Below, piece by piece: positions 1-7,760 of a stretch of 64,000 bases of DNA. Each line of letters opens with the position of its first letter. The stretch's first letter is position 1. The position numbers and the translations under genes are program-made. The notes under the pieces were generated by a model that was given only the letters and a program-made list of their open reading frames with translations, did no database searches and was not told the DNA's origin. Origin of the DNA: Ralstonia pickettii (GTDB lineage Bacteria; Pseudomonadota; Gammaproteobacteria; Burkholderiales; Burkholderiaceae); NCBI RefSeq assembly GCF_001699815.1, contig NZ_MCGB01000020.1, positions 17,999-81,998 of the forward strand. The letters run 5' to 3'.

Positions 1-138
1 GGCCACGCCGAGTTGTTCGAGTTCAGCGACGCAAGCTTCTCGCAGTGCTTCGCACACGGGCTCGTTGAAACGCGCCTGGACGATGCCGATGCGCAGGCCT
101 TCGCCGTTGAGATTGGTCGGGTAGAAGCCGTGGTCCAT
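1..138 (-). CDS. ribH: 6,7-dimethyl-8-ribityllumazine synthase, N-terminal part
   Basis: The first 46 codons are visible, starting with ATG at 138 and running off the left edge of the window. The translated start ([10 protein letters not shown], then [10 protein letters not shown]) has the typical lumazine synthase N-terminus, with the short strand IGIVQARFN that lines the substrate pocket. The enzyme joins the RibBA product (dihydroxybutanone phosphate) to the pyrimidine made through RibD, giving the substrate of riboflavin synthase. It lies 81 bases downstream of ribBA on the same strand, so it is probably the last visible member of the riboflavin operon. The rest of the gene is outside the window. 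Confidence 0.9.
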   Translation of the reverse strand, partial: MDHGFYPTNLNGEGLRIGIVQARFNEPVCEALREACVAELEQLGVA

Positions 139-219
139 GGTGTATTCCAGTTAAGGTTGCCGGTCGGGCAACGTCAGAAGAAGAAAGCCGGCGCGGCAGT
201 CTCGGCTGCCGCGGGAAAA

Positions 220-1359
220 TCAGTGTGTCGCGGTGGATGCAGAGGAAGTGACGTCGGGTGCATCTGCCATCGACTGGTACGCCGTCACCTCCAGATCGTA
301 GCCGACCATGCTCGGCAGTTTGAGCGGCGAGGCCAGCACACGCATTTTGCCCACACCCACGTCCTTGAGGATTTGCGCGCCGATGCCGTAGATGCGCGGA
401 TCGGGTTTCGTACGCGGGCGCTCATGCGGCGCGTCCAGCGCGGAGAACTGCGTGAACAGCCGGTCCGCCGAATCGCCGCAATTGAGCAGCACGACCACGC
501 CGGTCGGGGCAGCCTGGATGGCACGCAGGGCAGCGGGCACGCTCCACGAGTGCGTCGTGCGCTGGCACTCGAGCAGGTCCAGCACCGAGAGGGGTTCATG
601 TACGCGCACCAGCGTTTCGGTGTCCGGCGTCGGCGTGCCCTTGACCAGCGCCAGATGGGCGCGGCCGGCCGCCCGATCGCGGAAGGCGACGGCGTGGAAC
701 GTGCCGAACTGCGTCTCCATCGTGCGCTCGCCGACGCGCTCGACGATGCTCTCGGTGCGGCTGCGGTATTGGATCATGTCGGCAATCGTGCCGATCTTCA
801 GGCCGTGTTTCTTGGCGAATTCCACGAGGTCCGGCAAGCGCGCCATGGTGCCGTCGTCCTTCAGGATCTCGCAGATTACGGCGGCGGGTGTCAGGCCCGC
901 CATGGCGGTCAGGTCGCAACCGGCTTCGGTGTGGCCGGCGCGCATCAGCACGCCGCCCTTCTGGGCCCGCAGCGGGAAGATGTGGCCCGGGTTCACCAGG
1001 TCAGACGGTTTGGCGTTCTTGGCGGCCGCCACCTGAATGGTGCGTGCGCGGTCGGCCGCGGAAATACCAGTGGTCACGCCTTCGGCCGCTTCGATCGATA
1101 CGGTGAAATTGGTGCCGAACTGCGTACCGTTGCGGCTTGCCATCATCGGCAGGTCGAGCTGGTCGCAGTGCTCTTCGGTGAGCGTCAGGCACACCAGGCC
1201 ACGCGCGTGCGTGACCATGAAGTTGATGGCTTCCGGCGTGACAAAGTCGCTCGCCAGGATCAGGTCGCCTTCGTTCTCACGGTCTTCCTCGTCGACCAGG
1301 ATGACCATGCGGCCGGCGCGGATTTCGGCAATGATTTCTTCGACTGTGGCGATCGACAT
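220..1359 (-). CDS. ribBA: 3,4-dihydroxy-2-butanone 4-phosphate synthase with degenerate GTP cyclohydrolase II-like domain
   Basis: A 379-residue two-domain protein. Residues 1 to about 205 are a complete RibB domain with the acidic metal-binding motif EEDRENEGD and the later HTEAGCDL motif; it makes dihydroxybutanone phosphate from ribulose 5-phosphate. The C-terminal half has the RibA (GTP cyclohydrolase II) fold length, but the zinc and catalytic signature of that enzyme (GDVFGSxRCDCG type) is missing: this stretch reads ECQRTTHSWSVPAALR. The second domain is therefore probably not catalytic, and a separate RibA would be needed elsewhere in the genome. The ATG at 1359 (MSIATVEE) fits the family; the frame stays open to 1389. 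It sits between ribE and ribH. Confidence 0.92.
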   Translation of the reverse strand: MSIATVEEIIAEIRAGRMVILVDEEDRENEGDLILASDFVTPEAINFMVTHARGLVCLTLTEEHCDQLDLPMMASRNGTQFGTNFTVSIEAAEGVTTGISAADRARTIQVAAAKNAKPSDLVNPGHIFPLRAQKGGVLMRAGHTEAGCDLTAMAGLTPAAVICEILKDDGTMARLPDLVEFAKKHGLKIGTIADMIQYRSRTESIVERVGERTMETQFGTFHAVAFRDRAAGRAHLALVKGTPTPDTETLVRVHEPLSVLDLLECQRTTHSWSVPAALRAIQAAPTGVVVLLNCGDSADRLFTQFSALDAPHERPRTKPDPRIYGIGAQILKDVGVGKMRVLASPLKLPSMVGYDLEVTAYQSMADAPDVTSSASTATH

Positions 1360-1460
1360 GGCGTAGCAGGGGTGCGCGCCGCCGGTCAACTCCCGTCAAT
1401 CGGTGATTTCGGGGGCCGTGCGACTGCGTAGATGGGAAGCCTGCTATTGTACGCCAAGGC

Positions 1461-1480
1461 GGCCCCAAGCCAGTGGGGCC
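1461..1480 (-). terminator. GC-rich hairpin between ribE and ribBA
   Basis: A perfect 6-bp inverted repeat (GGCCCC / GGGGCC) with an 8-base loop lies just after the ribE stop. On the minus strand no T-run follows, so it is a weak terminator, an attenuator or a processing hairpin rather than a clear rho-independent terminator. It is followed by TACAAT, a possible -10 element for ribBA, but I see no good -35. Confidence 0.4.
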
Positions 1481-1486
1481 AATGGT

Positions 1487-2140
1487 TCAAACGGCTGCCA
1501 GGGGTTGTGTGCCCACGGGCAGGCCAATAGCGGCGTGGGTGAGCATGCGCTCCACGTAGCGGGCGATCAGGTCGATCTCCAGGTTGACCTGGCTGCCGGC
1601 CTTCAGGTGCTTGAGCGTGGTGACTGCCACGGTGTGCGGGATCAGATTGATCGAGAACTCGCAGCCGTCGGCATCGTCCCGGACGGAATTGACCGTAAGC
1701 GACACGCCGTTCACCACCACGGAGCCCTTGTAGGCCAGATACTTGCCCAGCTCTACCGGAGCCCGCACGCGCAGTTCGTGCGATTCGTTGACCGGCGCGA
1801 AGTATGTGACCGTGCCCAGGCCGTCCACATGGCCGGATACGAGGTGCCCGCCGATGTGGTCAGCCAAGCGCAGAGCCTTCTCCAGATTGACCTCGCCGGG
1901 GCGTTCCAGTCCGACCGTCTTGGACAGCGATTCGCGCGATACATCCACGTCGAAGCGGGTCTCGGTTTTGGCGACGACCGTCATGCATGCGCCCTGGATG
2001 GCAATCGAATCGCCCAAGGCCACGTCGGCTAGCGGCAGGCCGCCGGCGTCGATGGACAAGCGCACGCCGGCATCGGCGTTGTCGCCAAGCGGCGAGACGG
2101 TTTCAATACGGCCAACTGCGGCGACGATTCCGGTGAACAT
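1487..2140 (-). CDS. ribE: Riboflavin synthase alpha chain
   Basis: A 217-residue protein beginning with MFTGIV, the invariant N-terminus of riboflavin synthase. The duplicated lumazine-binding barrel is visible: the first repeat begins at residue 1 and the second near residue 98 with KSVGLERPGEVNLE-like and GHVDGLG motifs. It dismutates two 6,7-dimethyl-8-ribityllumazines to riboflavin and the pyrimidine that RibH re-uses. ATG at 2140 is chosen over an upstream TTG at 2146 because of the MFTGI start. Only six bases separate it from the ribD stop, so the two are co-translated. It is the second gene of the minus-strand riboflavin group. Confidence 0.95.
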   Translation of the reverse strand: MFTGIVAAVGRIETVSPLGDNADAGVRLSIDAGGLPLADVALGDSIAIQGACMTVVAKTETRFDVDVSRESLSKTVGLERPGEVNLEKALRLADHIGGHLVSGHVDGLGTVTYFAPVNESHELRVRAPVELGKYLAYKGSVVVNGVSLTVNSVRDDADGCEFSINLIPHTVAVTTLKHLKAGSQVNLEIDLIARYVERMLTHAAIGLPVGTQPLAAV

Positions 2141-2146
2141 AAGCAA

Positions 2147-3259
2147 TCAATCCGTCGGGTTGCGGCGCGCCAGGATGCGGAGATCGCCCCCGATGCGCGA
2201 GATATCGTGAAAGAAGAATTCGGCCGCGCCTTCCAGCGTCTGCAGCGGCCCCATATTGAACATGCCCTGGCCCGAGCCGAGCACCTTGGGTGCCAGATAG
2301 ACGAGGATCTCGTCAACCAGCCCTTCGCGCAGCAGCGAGCCGTTGAGTTTGAAGCCGGCTTCGACGTGCAGCTCGTTGATTTCGCGGCGACCCAGTTCGC
2401 GCAGGACTGCGGCCAGATCGACTTTTCCTGCGGCGTTCGGCAGCAGGATGACCTCCGCGCCGCGCTCGCTCAACGCACGCATGCGGCCAGCTTCGGGTTG
2501 AGCGGCAAAAATGAGCGTCGGCTCGTGGTGCCCATCTGCGGTGAGGATGTGGGCGTCGAGTGGCACGTCCAGCGCCGAGTCGATCAGCACGCGGCGAGGC
2601 TGGCGCGGCGTGTTGATGGCGCGCACGGTCAGTCGCGGATTGTCTTCGCGCACCGTGCCGATACCGGTGAGGATGGCACAGGCGCGCGCGCGCCAGCGGT
2701 GGCCGTCGTTGCGCGCCTCGGTTTCGGTAATCCACTGGCTGATGCCGTTGTCCAGCGCGGTGCGGCCGTCCAGCGAAGCGCCGACCTTCACACGCACCCA
2801 GGGCGTGCCGCGCGTCATGCGCGAAACGAAACCGATGTTCAGCTCACGCGCCTCCCGCTCCAGCAGCCCGCAGCGCACGTCGACCCCGGCATCGCGCAGC
2901 TTCTGCAAGCCGCGTCCGGAGACAGCGGGGTTTGGATCTTCCATGGCCGCCACCACGCGGGTGATCCCCGCTTCGACGAGACGATCCGCGCAGGGCGGGG
3001 TGCGGCCAAAGTGGCTGCAGGGCTCCAGCGTCACATAGGCGGTGGCGCCGCGCACGTCCTGGCCGCGCGACTGAGCATCCTTGATGGCTTGGATTTCAGC
3101 GTGGTCCTGTCCGGCGGGTTGCGTGTAGCCCTCGCCGATGACGGTGTCGTCTCGCACGATCACGCATCCGACGCGCGGGTTGGGCGTGGTGGTGAACAAG
3201 CCCTTCTCGGCCAGCGCCAGGGCGCGCTGCATCATGGCGTGGTCGAAGTCGGAGAACAT
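2147..3259 (-). CDS. ribD: Bifunctional diaminohydroxyphosphoribosylaminopyrimidine deaminase / 5-amino-6-(5-phosphoribosylamino)uracil reductase
   Basis: A 370-residue bifunctional enzyme for steps 2 and 3 of riboflavin synthesis. The N-terminal cytidine-deaminase-like domain carries the zinc and proton-shuttle residues His53-Ala-Glu55 and Cys81 and Cys90 (in the PCSHFGRTPPC motif). The C-terminal reductase domain (from about residue 148, VRVKVGASLDGRTA) resembles dihydrofolate reductase and uses NADPH. ATG at 3259 (MFSDFDHAM) is preferred over a TTG six bases upstream. It is the first gene of the riboflavin group and follows the reverse-oriented fimT gene by 24 bases, so it may be read through from the pilin operon. 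No FMN riboswitch could fit in that gap. Confidence 0.95.
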   Translation of the reverse strand: MFSDFDHAMMQRALALAEKGLFTTTPNPRVGCVIVRDDTVIGEGYTQPAGQDHAEIQAIKDAQSRGQDVRGATAYVTLEPCSHFGRTPPCADRLVEAGITRVVAAMEDPNPAVSGRGLQKLRDAGVDVRCGLLEREARELNIGFVSRMTRGTPWVRVKVGASLDGRTALDNGISQWITETEARNDGHRWRARACAILTGIGTVREDNPRLTVRAINTPRQPRRVLIDSALDVPLDAHILTADGHHEPTLIFAAQPEAGRMRALSERGAEVILLPNAAGKVDLAAVLRELGRREINELHVEAGFKLNGSLLREGLVDEILVYLAPKVLGSGQGMFNMGPLQTLEGAAEFFFHDISRIGGDLRILARRNPTD

Positions 3260-3283
3260 GAGCAAAAAATGCGGGAGTTTGGG

Positions 3284-3856
3284 TTAATCGTCGTTAGCCG
3301 AGGCGCTGGCGCCGCACGTTTTGGTGTCCTTGGCCGGATCGCAGATGCGGGCGCGGCCTGCGGAGCTGATGCGGACCCGCCGCTCATGTGCTCCAGATCG
3401 GATTGTCAGCGTGCCGTAGAGCTGGCTGCCGTTACGCTGTCGCGAGTATCCCACAGGTGCAAAAGAGAGGGTGTCGACATCCCGCTGTGACGCCGTGAAC
3501 GCAAATTCGACGGGCGGCACCACAGGCGGCGACACGCGCATCAAGATATCTTCGGTGCCGGGTTCAAGCGGCGTCGCCTGGGTTTGCGGCGAGGGCATCA
3601 TATACAACGCCCATCCCGACGACCAACCCTGCTCAGCGTTGCACGGGCCGAGGTGAACCCACGCACGCTGATTGCGCGACATGGTCTGCGCCAGCGAGAT
3701 CGCGCTGACAAAGCGGTCGGCCAGAACGACGACAGTCTCGCGTTGCCACCAATTCAACGCGGCGGGCGCGGCGAACATCGCAAGGATCGATATCACGCTC
3801 AGGACGACGACGAGCTCAGCCAGCGTGAACCCGGCCCGCAGACGAGACGCGTTCAT
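3284..3856 (-). CDS. FimT/GspH-type type IV minor pseudopilin
   Basis: A 190-residue prepilin-like protein. The leader ends in Gly and is followed by FTLAELVVVLSVISILAMF, a class III prepilin signature with Glu at +5 and a hydrophobic helix that acts as membrane anchor before assembly. A prepilin peptidase would cut after the Gly. The C-terminal half is the GspH/FimT-like domain, with cysteines in the middle (GPCNAEQGW) and near the end (ICDP, KTCG). ATG at 3856 overlaps the stop of the upstream pilin gene as ATGA, which argues for this start over the ATG at 3865. It is the last of five coupled pilin genes on the minus strand. Confidence 0.8.
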   Translation of the reverse strand: MNASRLRAGFTLAELVVVLSVISILAMFAAPAALNWWQRETVVVLADRFVSAISLAQTMSRNQRAWVHLGPCNAEQGWSSGWALYMMPSPQTQATPLEPGTEDILMRVSPPVVPPVEFAFTASQRDVDTLSFAPVGYSRQRNGSQLYGTLTIRSGAHERRVRISSAGRARICDPAKDTKTCGASASANDD

Positions 3857-4257
3857 GGCCAGCATGCGGGCGATGCCGGTTGGCGCGCATTGCCGATCTG
3901 CGTGAACCGTTCGCCGGTGTTGCGCAGGATAAGCGCGCCGCAGTCGGTGCCCGCGTGCACCGGCTGGGCGACGACTTCAATGCAATGTGCGGCAGCACGC
4001 CCATCGCACGGGCCAGCAAGCAAGTGATAGCCGGAGATGTATTCCGGAATGTTGGCCGGTGAGGAGCTATTGCCTGTGTGCGCATACTGGCGTTCCAATT
4101 CCACCATGGTTGAGACCAGCGCCGCATGCGCCGCAGTCCGCCGCGCGCGCTCATGGTGTCTCGACCAGGTTTGTATGGCGGCGCCGGTCAATAACGCAGC
4201 GATGGCCAATGCGATCGTAAGCTCGACAAGCGTGAATGCGGCATGGCGATACTTCAT
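3853..4257 (-). CDS. Type IV pilin-like protein (PilE-related)
   Basis: A 134-residue small pilin with a seven-residue leader and the signature AFTLVELTIALAIAALLTG. The residue before the predicted mature Phe is Ala rather than the usual Gly, so processing by the prepilin peptidase is in doubt. Two of its three cysteines (GPCDG, HCIEV) and the C-terminal ACWP resemble the D-region and end of PilE-like minor pilins. It overlaps both neighbours by ATGA junctions, so all are translated from one transcript. It probably contributes to a pilus tip or initiation complex. Which pilus it serves cannot be read from the sequence. Confidence 0.78.
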   Translation of the reverse strand: MKYRHAAFTLVELTIALAIAALLTGAAIQTWSRHHERARRTAAHAALVSTMVELERQYAHTGNSSSPANIPEYISGYHLLAGPCDGRAAAHCIEVVAQPVHAGTDCGALILRNTGERFTQIGNARQPASPACWP

Positions 4258-5045
4258 CGTAAGCCCTCCTCGATCAGCTCACGCCAGTTCAGGGGGCCGA
4301 GCATGAAGGTTTGCGAATGGGGGGCGGTTGCGTCGTGCCGGTCGCTTGTGGTGTAGACGCGTTGTGTCACCGTGCCACTGGGTCGAATGGTGGGCAGTGC
4401 AGCTTCGGTGGTGGTCTGAGGCGTGGATGTATGGCGCGGCACTCGGGGGCGGAAGACTGTTTGCAGCACGACACTGACCGCGGGGTCGGCGCCAAATCCT
4501 GCTGCCGTGATGCGATACAACCATGGCGGTGGCGTGTCATCGCTATGCTGAGTTTGGCCGGGCCATCGATCGGGAATCGGCTCAATGACGTACCGCGCAG
4601 TGCGGCCGGCAATGCGCTGAGTGCCTGGGAGGCGTGCGTCGATCTCTACGGCGTGGGTGGTCGCATCAAGCAGTCGCGCCAACGTCCAGAGCGATTGGTC
4701 GGGTTGCGGCTGACATAACCCAAGCGAGCCGTCGTTGCCGCACGTTCCCAGCAGGAAGCCGCGTCTCAAAACCGGATCCAGTGCGGCGATACGTTCCCGT
4801 GGCAAGGCCGCCATACATTGGAGGTTCGTGGGCGTTTCGGTGGCGACGGACAGTTCGCACTCCGCCGCATTCAGCGCCATTTCCGCGCCGTATTTGGCCA
4901 AGGCACGATCGGCCGTGAGAGACGTGCGGTGCCGTTGATCCAACACCAGATGGAAGGTCGCCATGGTCAGCAGGCCGAGCAACGCCATCGCAGGCATCAC
5001 CACCATCATCGAGAAACCACCCGCTTTGGCGCTATCGCTCAACAT
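4254..5045 (-). CDS. PilX-like minor pilin / pilus assembly protein
   Basis: A 263-residue protein. After GlyGly come FSMMVVMPAMALLGLLTMATFHL, a hydrophobic helix with Val, not Glu, at +5. PilX and its counterpart GspK also lack this Glu. The motif ALAKYGAEMALNAAECE resembles the AFQAAEAALRDAE stretch of PilX, where a helix packs in the minor-pilin complex. The rest is divergent and, at 263 residues, longer than the second PilX in the window (189). It overlaps the upstream pilW-like gene by seven bases and the downstream pilin by ATGA. The PilX name is based on position and the N-terminal pattern; sequence identity is weak. Confidence 0.65.
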   Translation of the reverse strand: MLSDSAKAGGFSMMVVMPAMALLGLLTMATFHLVLDQRHRTSLTADRALAKYGAEMALNAAECELSVATETPTNLQCMAALPRERIAALDPVLRRGFLLGTCGNDGSLGLCQPQPDQSLWTLARLLDATTHAVEIDARLPGTQRIAGRTARYVIEPIPDRWPGQTQHSDDTPPPWLYRITAAGFGADPAVSVVLQTVFRPRVPRHTSTPQTTTEAALPTIRPSGTVTQRVYTTSDRHDATAPHSQTFMLGPLNWRELIEEGLR

Positions 5046-5971
5046 ACGTCCACGTCGCAGGCGAGCGGATTGCGCAAGCGTACCGTTGCAGTGAAAACGG
5101 CACGACGGCGTTGGGTTTCGGTTGGCGTGAACTCCAAGTCCTGTGCGTTGGCGCCTTCAACTCGCTGGAGGTCGGGAAATAGCGCGAGTGTGGCCGTGGT
5201 CTTGGTGGCTGACCTGGGCGTGTTGTAGTCGCCGCGAACGACCAGCGCGATGTGCACGGCTTGAACCCGGCGCCATTGCTCGGTGGTCAGCGAGCGCGCG
5301 GACAGTGTCGTGCTTGAGGTGCCGCCAGCGGTGCGAACCTCATACAGAAGCTGCATTGTTTCGACGCCGCGGACCATGCCATTGGATGTCCATCGGCCCG
5401 CCACAGTCTGACCGGCTTGATGCCTTCGCGACCGGCACATGAGTTGCGGTTCTTGATCCGTCGCTCGGGCGAGATAGAGCAGCATGTATCCCGCGCGCTG
5501 GCCGTCGCTGCCGTTTTGAACGGGCTCAGCGACCCCGTAGCCGGAGCAATCGATGATGCTGTCGTCAGCTCGCTGCGAGTTGGTATGCATGCTACGGCCT
5601 GCAAAGCGGACCAGCACGGCATCGCTGTTTCGGATGCCACTGCCGTTGCAGCCAAGGACTTCCGCTTCGGAAGGGGTGCAACTGTCCGCACCTTGAATCG
5701 ATAGCGTCGCCTTCGCGTCTGGCCATCGGCGCTCTGGCGATGCTGCTGGCGTATCGGTTGCCCACCCTGCATGCTGCAGTGCCATTGTCAGCAGTTCCAG
5801 TGCTTGCGTGCCGCGGCTTTCGATCAGGGCATTGTCGGCAACGCGCTGATAGCTTGCACGGGCCAGGAGTGCCAGTTGCAACGCGATGCCAAGCACGATC
5901 AGCCCGACCAGCGTGCCGATCAGCAACTCCACAAGCGTCGCGCCCCGCCGAGCATGAGAGAGGCGGCACAT
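5039..5971 (-). CDS. PilW-like minor pilin
   Basis: A 310-residue protein starting with a short leader, then RRG and ATLVELLIGTLVGLIVLGIAL, a prepilin cleavage site with Glu at +5. PilW proteins are the large minor pilins of the tip complex, and the length fits (about 270-350 residues). The segment ESRGTQALELLTMALQHAGW matches the PilW helix that carries EIARDIRMAGF-like sequence in the family. Two cysteine-bearing motifs (GADSCTPSEAEVLGCNGSGIRNSDAVLVRF) resemble the conserved PilW region. It is separated by one base from pilV upstream and overlaps the PilX-like gene. Confidence 0.78.
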   Translation of the reverse strand: MCRLSHARRGATLVELLIGTLVGLIVLGIALQLALLARASYQRVADNALIESRGTQALELLTMALQHAGWATDTPAASPERRWPDAKATLSIQGADSCTPSEAEVLGCNGSGIRNSDAVLVRFAGRSMHTNSQRADDSIIDCSGYGVAEPVQNGSDGQRAGYMLLYLARATDQEPQLMCRSRRHQAGQTVAGRWTSNGMVRGVETMQLLYEVRTAGGTSSTTLSARSLTTEQWRRVQAVHIALVVRGDYNTPRSATKTTATLALFPDLQRVEGANAQDLEFTPTETQRRRAVFTATVRLRNPLACDVDVC

Positions 5972-5972
5972 G

Positions 5973-6173
5973 TCAGTGCACGTTTGCGGATTCGACCCCG
6001 TTGTTTTGCGTTCGAACGTCGGTCGATAGCTGACGCAGGCTTTGGCTGGCGGTCTCCATCCGTTCCAGTGCGGTCAGGGTGCCCGCTGCACACAGGGACA
6101 ATACGGCGAGTGCGACAAGGGATTCGAGCAGGATGGCGCCGTGTTGGCGCTTGACGTGATGGCAGACAGGCAT
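5973..6173 (-). CDS. PilV-like minor pilin, short
   Basis: A 66-residue protein from ATG 6173 (the frame is open back to a TTG at 6203). The N-terminus has QHG and AILLESLVALAVLSLCAAG, a prepilin site with Glu at +5 typical of PilV. The mature part after the helix is only about 25 residues, against about 150 in the PilV encoded at 7257-7760, so it lacks most of the globular domain. It is followed after one base by pilW. It may be a truncated relic or a minimal pilin. It is the first gene of the minus-strand pilin operon; no good ribosome binding site is visible before either start. Confidence 0.6.
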   Translation of the reverse strand: MPVCHHVKRQHGAILLESLVALAVLSLCAAGTLTALERMETASQSLRQLSTDVRTQNNGVESANVH

Positions 6174-6615
6174 GAGTCGACGGACACTTGGAAAGTCGCT
6201 CAAGTTAGTGTGAATTTGGCCGTATAACTGTCATATCTGGTCAATACCCTCTCCGGGAGTCGGGGGCACGGCGTCCCATGCAGCGACGGATCGTTGGTTT
6301 TTCACCAACACTAGCCTTCCCGAATCTCGCGGTTGAAGGAGGGGGTTGTTGACACTTTTTGACTAATTCCCCACTATTCCGGGGATGCATCTGCCTGGGC
6401 TTTTTTGTCGCGCAGATGATCACGTTCACGGGGGTCGGACGTGAGCCATCCTAGAAGAACTCAAATCAGTTCCAAATCGGCAGCGCGCGAACTCGGTTGC
6501 GTCGTGACTGCCGCATAAAACAATAGTCGGGGGTTCGAGTCATGCTTAACGGGATCTCGCCCATTGGGCGATGTGGGTGCGCGATCAGGCAACGGCATTC
6601 CGGCTGAGAGTTGAG
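6174..6615. other. Divergent intergenic region between two pilin operons
   Basis: About 440 bases without a convincing gene, visibly less G+C-rich than the flanks. It must hold the promoters of both pilin operons. On the plus strand TTGACA (6349-6354) is a perfect -35 hexamer, with only a poor -10 (ACTATT, 6373-6378) at an 18-base spacing. A 15-base inverted repeat sits at 6557-6571. The minus-strand frame 6461-6718 is open but matches nothing I recognise. Confidence 0.5.
6557..6571. repeat. Inverted repeat upstream of fimT
   Basis: TCGCCCA T TGGGCGA is a perfect 7-bp inverted repeat around one central base. It overlaps the first ATG (6571) of the long fimT frame, which argues that this ATG is not the true start. 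No T-run follows, so it is more likely a protein-binding site or RNA hairpin than a terminator. Confidence 0.5.
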
Positions 6616-7260
6616 ATGCGCGCATTGGTTCGCGGTTCTCTTTTCGCCCTTTGGTTTCGCAAAGTCGTTCAGGCTCACCCGAGCTTGGTATCGGCGCGAC
6701 TGCGCTATTCGCGCGCACTACAAGGCCAATCGGGCGGCTCGCCTATTGTCACGACATTATTGGCAACTCGCGGCTTCACGCTGACCGAGCTAATGGTGGT
6801 CTTGGCGATTCTCGCCATTCTCTTGGTGGTCGCGATCCCTTCTTTCGCACCGATGCTGCGTAGCAATCGTGTTTTTGCTGTGCAAACTGAGGTCATGTCC
6901 TCGCTCGCTTTGGCGCGAAGCGAGGCCGCTAAACGCGGCATTCCAGTGAGCGTGGTTTTGTCAGGCGCGTCTGGAGTGGTAGGTAACGAATGGGGCGCGG
7001 GTTGGTCTGTCTGGGTCGATTTAAATGCCAACGGGGTGGTTGATAGTGGGGAGGTGTTGCGTGCACACGATGCCTTGCCACCTGGGTTCACGCTGAGCGT
7101 GCCGAACAACGGCGCTCTCAAGTTCGATGCCCATGGTTTTCTGTCGCCGGCCGTGCTGCGCCAATTGAAGGTGTGTTCCACCGCCAGCGGTACGTCGGGA
7201 TATCAAATCACGATTCAGCCGAACGGACTGGTCGATGCTGCCAGCGCAACGTGCCCATGA
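6616..7260 (+). CDS. fimT: FimT/FimU-type type IV minor pseudopilin
   Basis: Minor pilin with the signature TRG followed by FTLTELMVVLAILAILLVVAIPSF, Glu at +5, and a GspH-like C-terminal domain (NEWGAGWSVWVDLNANGVVD, then a Cys pair near the end). The start is uncertain. ATG 6616 has a GAGAG five bases upstream but gives a 53-residue leader; ATG 6571 is still longer; TTG 6760 would give a normal 5-residue leader without a visible Shine-Dalgarno sequence. It is the first gene of the plus-strand operon and overlaps pilV by ATGA. It is expected in the inner membrane, feeding the minor-pilin tip complex. Confidence 0.82.
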   Translation: MRALVRGSLFALWFRKVVQAHPSLVSARLRYSRALQGQSGGSPIVTTLLATRGFTLTELMVVLAILAILLVVAIPSFAPMLRSNRVFAVQTEVMSSLALARSEAAKRGIPVSVVLSGASGVVGNEWGAGWSVWVDLNANGVVDSGEVLRAHDALPPGFTLSVPNNGALKFDAHGFLSPAVLRQLKVCSTASGTSGYQITIQPNGLVDAASATCP

Positions 7261-7760
7261 ATGCTCGCCCCCTGAATTCCACTGCACGAGGCTACGCGCT
7301 GTTGGAAGCGCTGATTGCGCTTCTGGTCATTTCTGTCGGCTTAATCGGGTTCTCACGCTTGCAATTGATCGGGATGTCCAGTTCGAACATTTCCACGCAA
7401 CGAAGCAAAGCCGTTTACTTGGCGTATGAGATAAGCGACAGAATACGCGCTAACCTTACGGGCTATTCTGCGGGCGCCTACAGCAGCCTGTCGGGTGCCG
7501 CTAGCAATCCCAATTGTGTGTCGAATTCAGCGGGCTGCTCGGCAGCGCAAATTGCTCAGAACGACTACTACGAGTGGTCGAACGAGCTTAGTACGCAGCT
7601 TCCGCAAGGTGCTGGTGTGGTTTGCTTGACCAGCAAAATATCGCCGACTGCGACGCCCACCGCGCCTGGCTGTGACGGTGGCGGAAACGTGTACGCCGTT
7701 ATGGTCTGGTGGACCGAGAACGGCCAGCAACAGATGCTCTCGCAGAGCTTCAAGCCATGA
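7257..7760 (+). CDS. pilV: Type IV pilus minor pilin PilV
   Basis: A 167-residue protein. A short leader ending ARG precedes YALLEALIALLVISVGLIGF, with Glu at +5 and the PilV-type sequence that continues GFSRLQLIGMSSSNISTQRSKAVYLAYEISDRIRAN. This last segment is the conserved PilV helix that packs with PilW and PilX. Two cysteines (PNCVSNSAGC) can form a small disulfide loop, and VVCLT plus PGCDG form a second pair. ATG 7257 overlaps the fimT stop as ATGA, and its own stop overlaps the pilW start in the same way. It is part of the tip complex that primes pilus assembly. Confidence 0.9.
   Translation: MNARPLNSTARGYALLEALIALLVISVGLIGFSRLQLIGMSSSNISTQRSKAVYLAYEISDRIRANLTGYSAGAYSSLSGAASNPNCVSNSAGCSAAQIAQNDYYEWSNELSTQLPQGAGVVCLTSKISPTATPTAPGCDGGGNVYAVMVWWTENGQQQMLSQSFKP

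Noticed and set aside
13..1431. Long open frame on the plus strand over ribBA
   Set aside because: It is a shadow of ribBA on the opposite strand with Arg/His/Gln-rich translation and no family motif.
1360..1486. Possible FMN riboswitch ahead of ribBA
   Set aside because: The region is 127 bases and has a hairpin but none of the RFN conserved segments; there is no room for one before ribD or ribE either.
6571..6615. fimT start at ATG 6571
   Set aside because: It lies in an inverted repeat without a Shine-Dalgarno sequence and would give a 68-residue leader.
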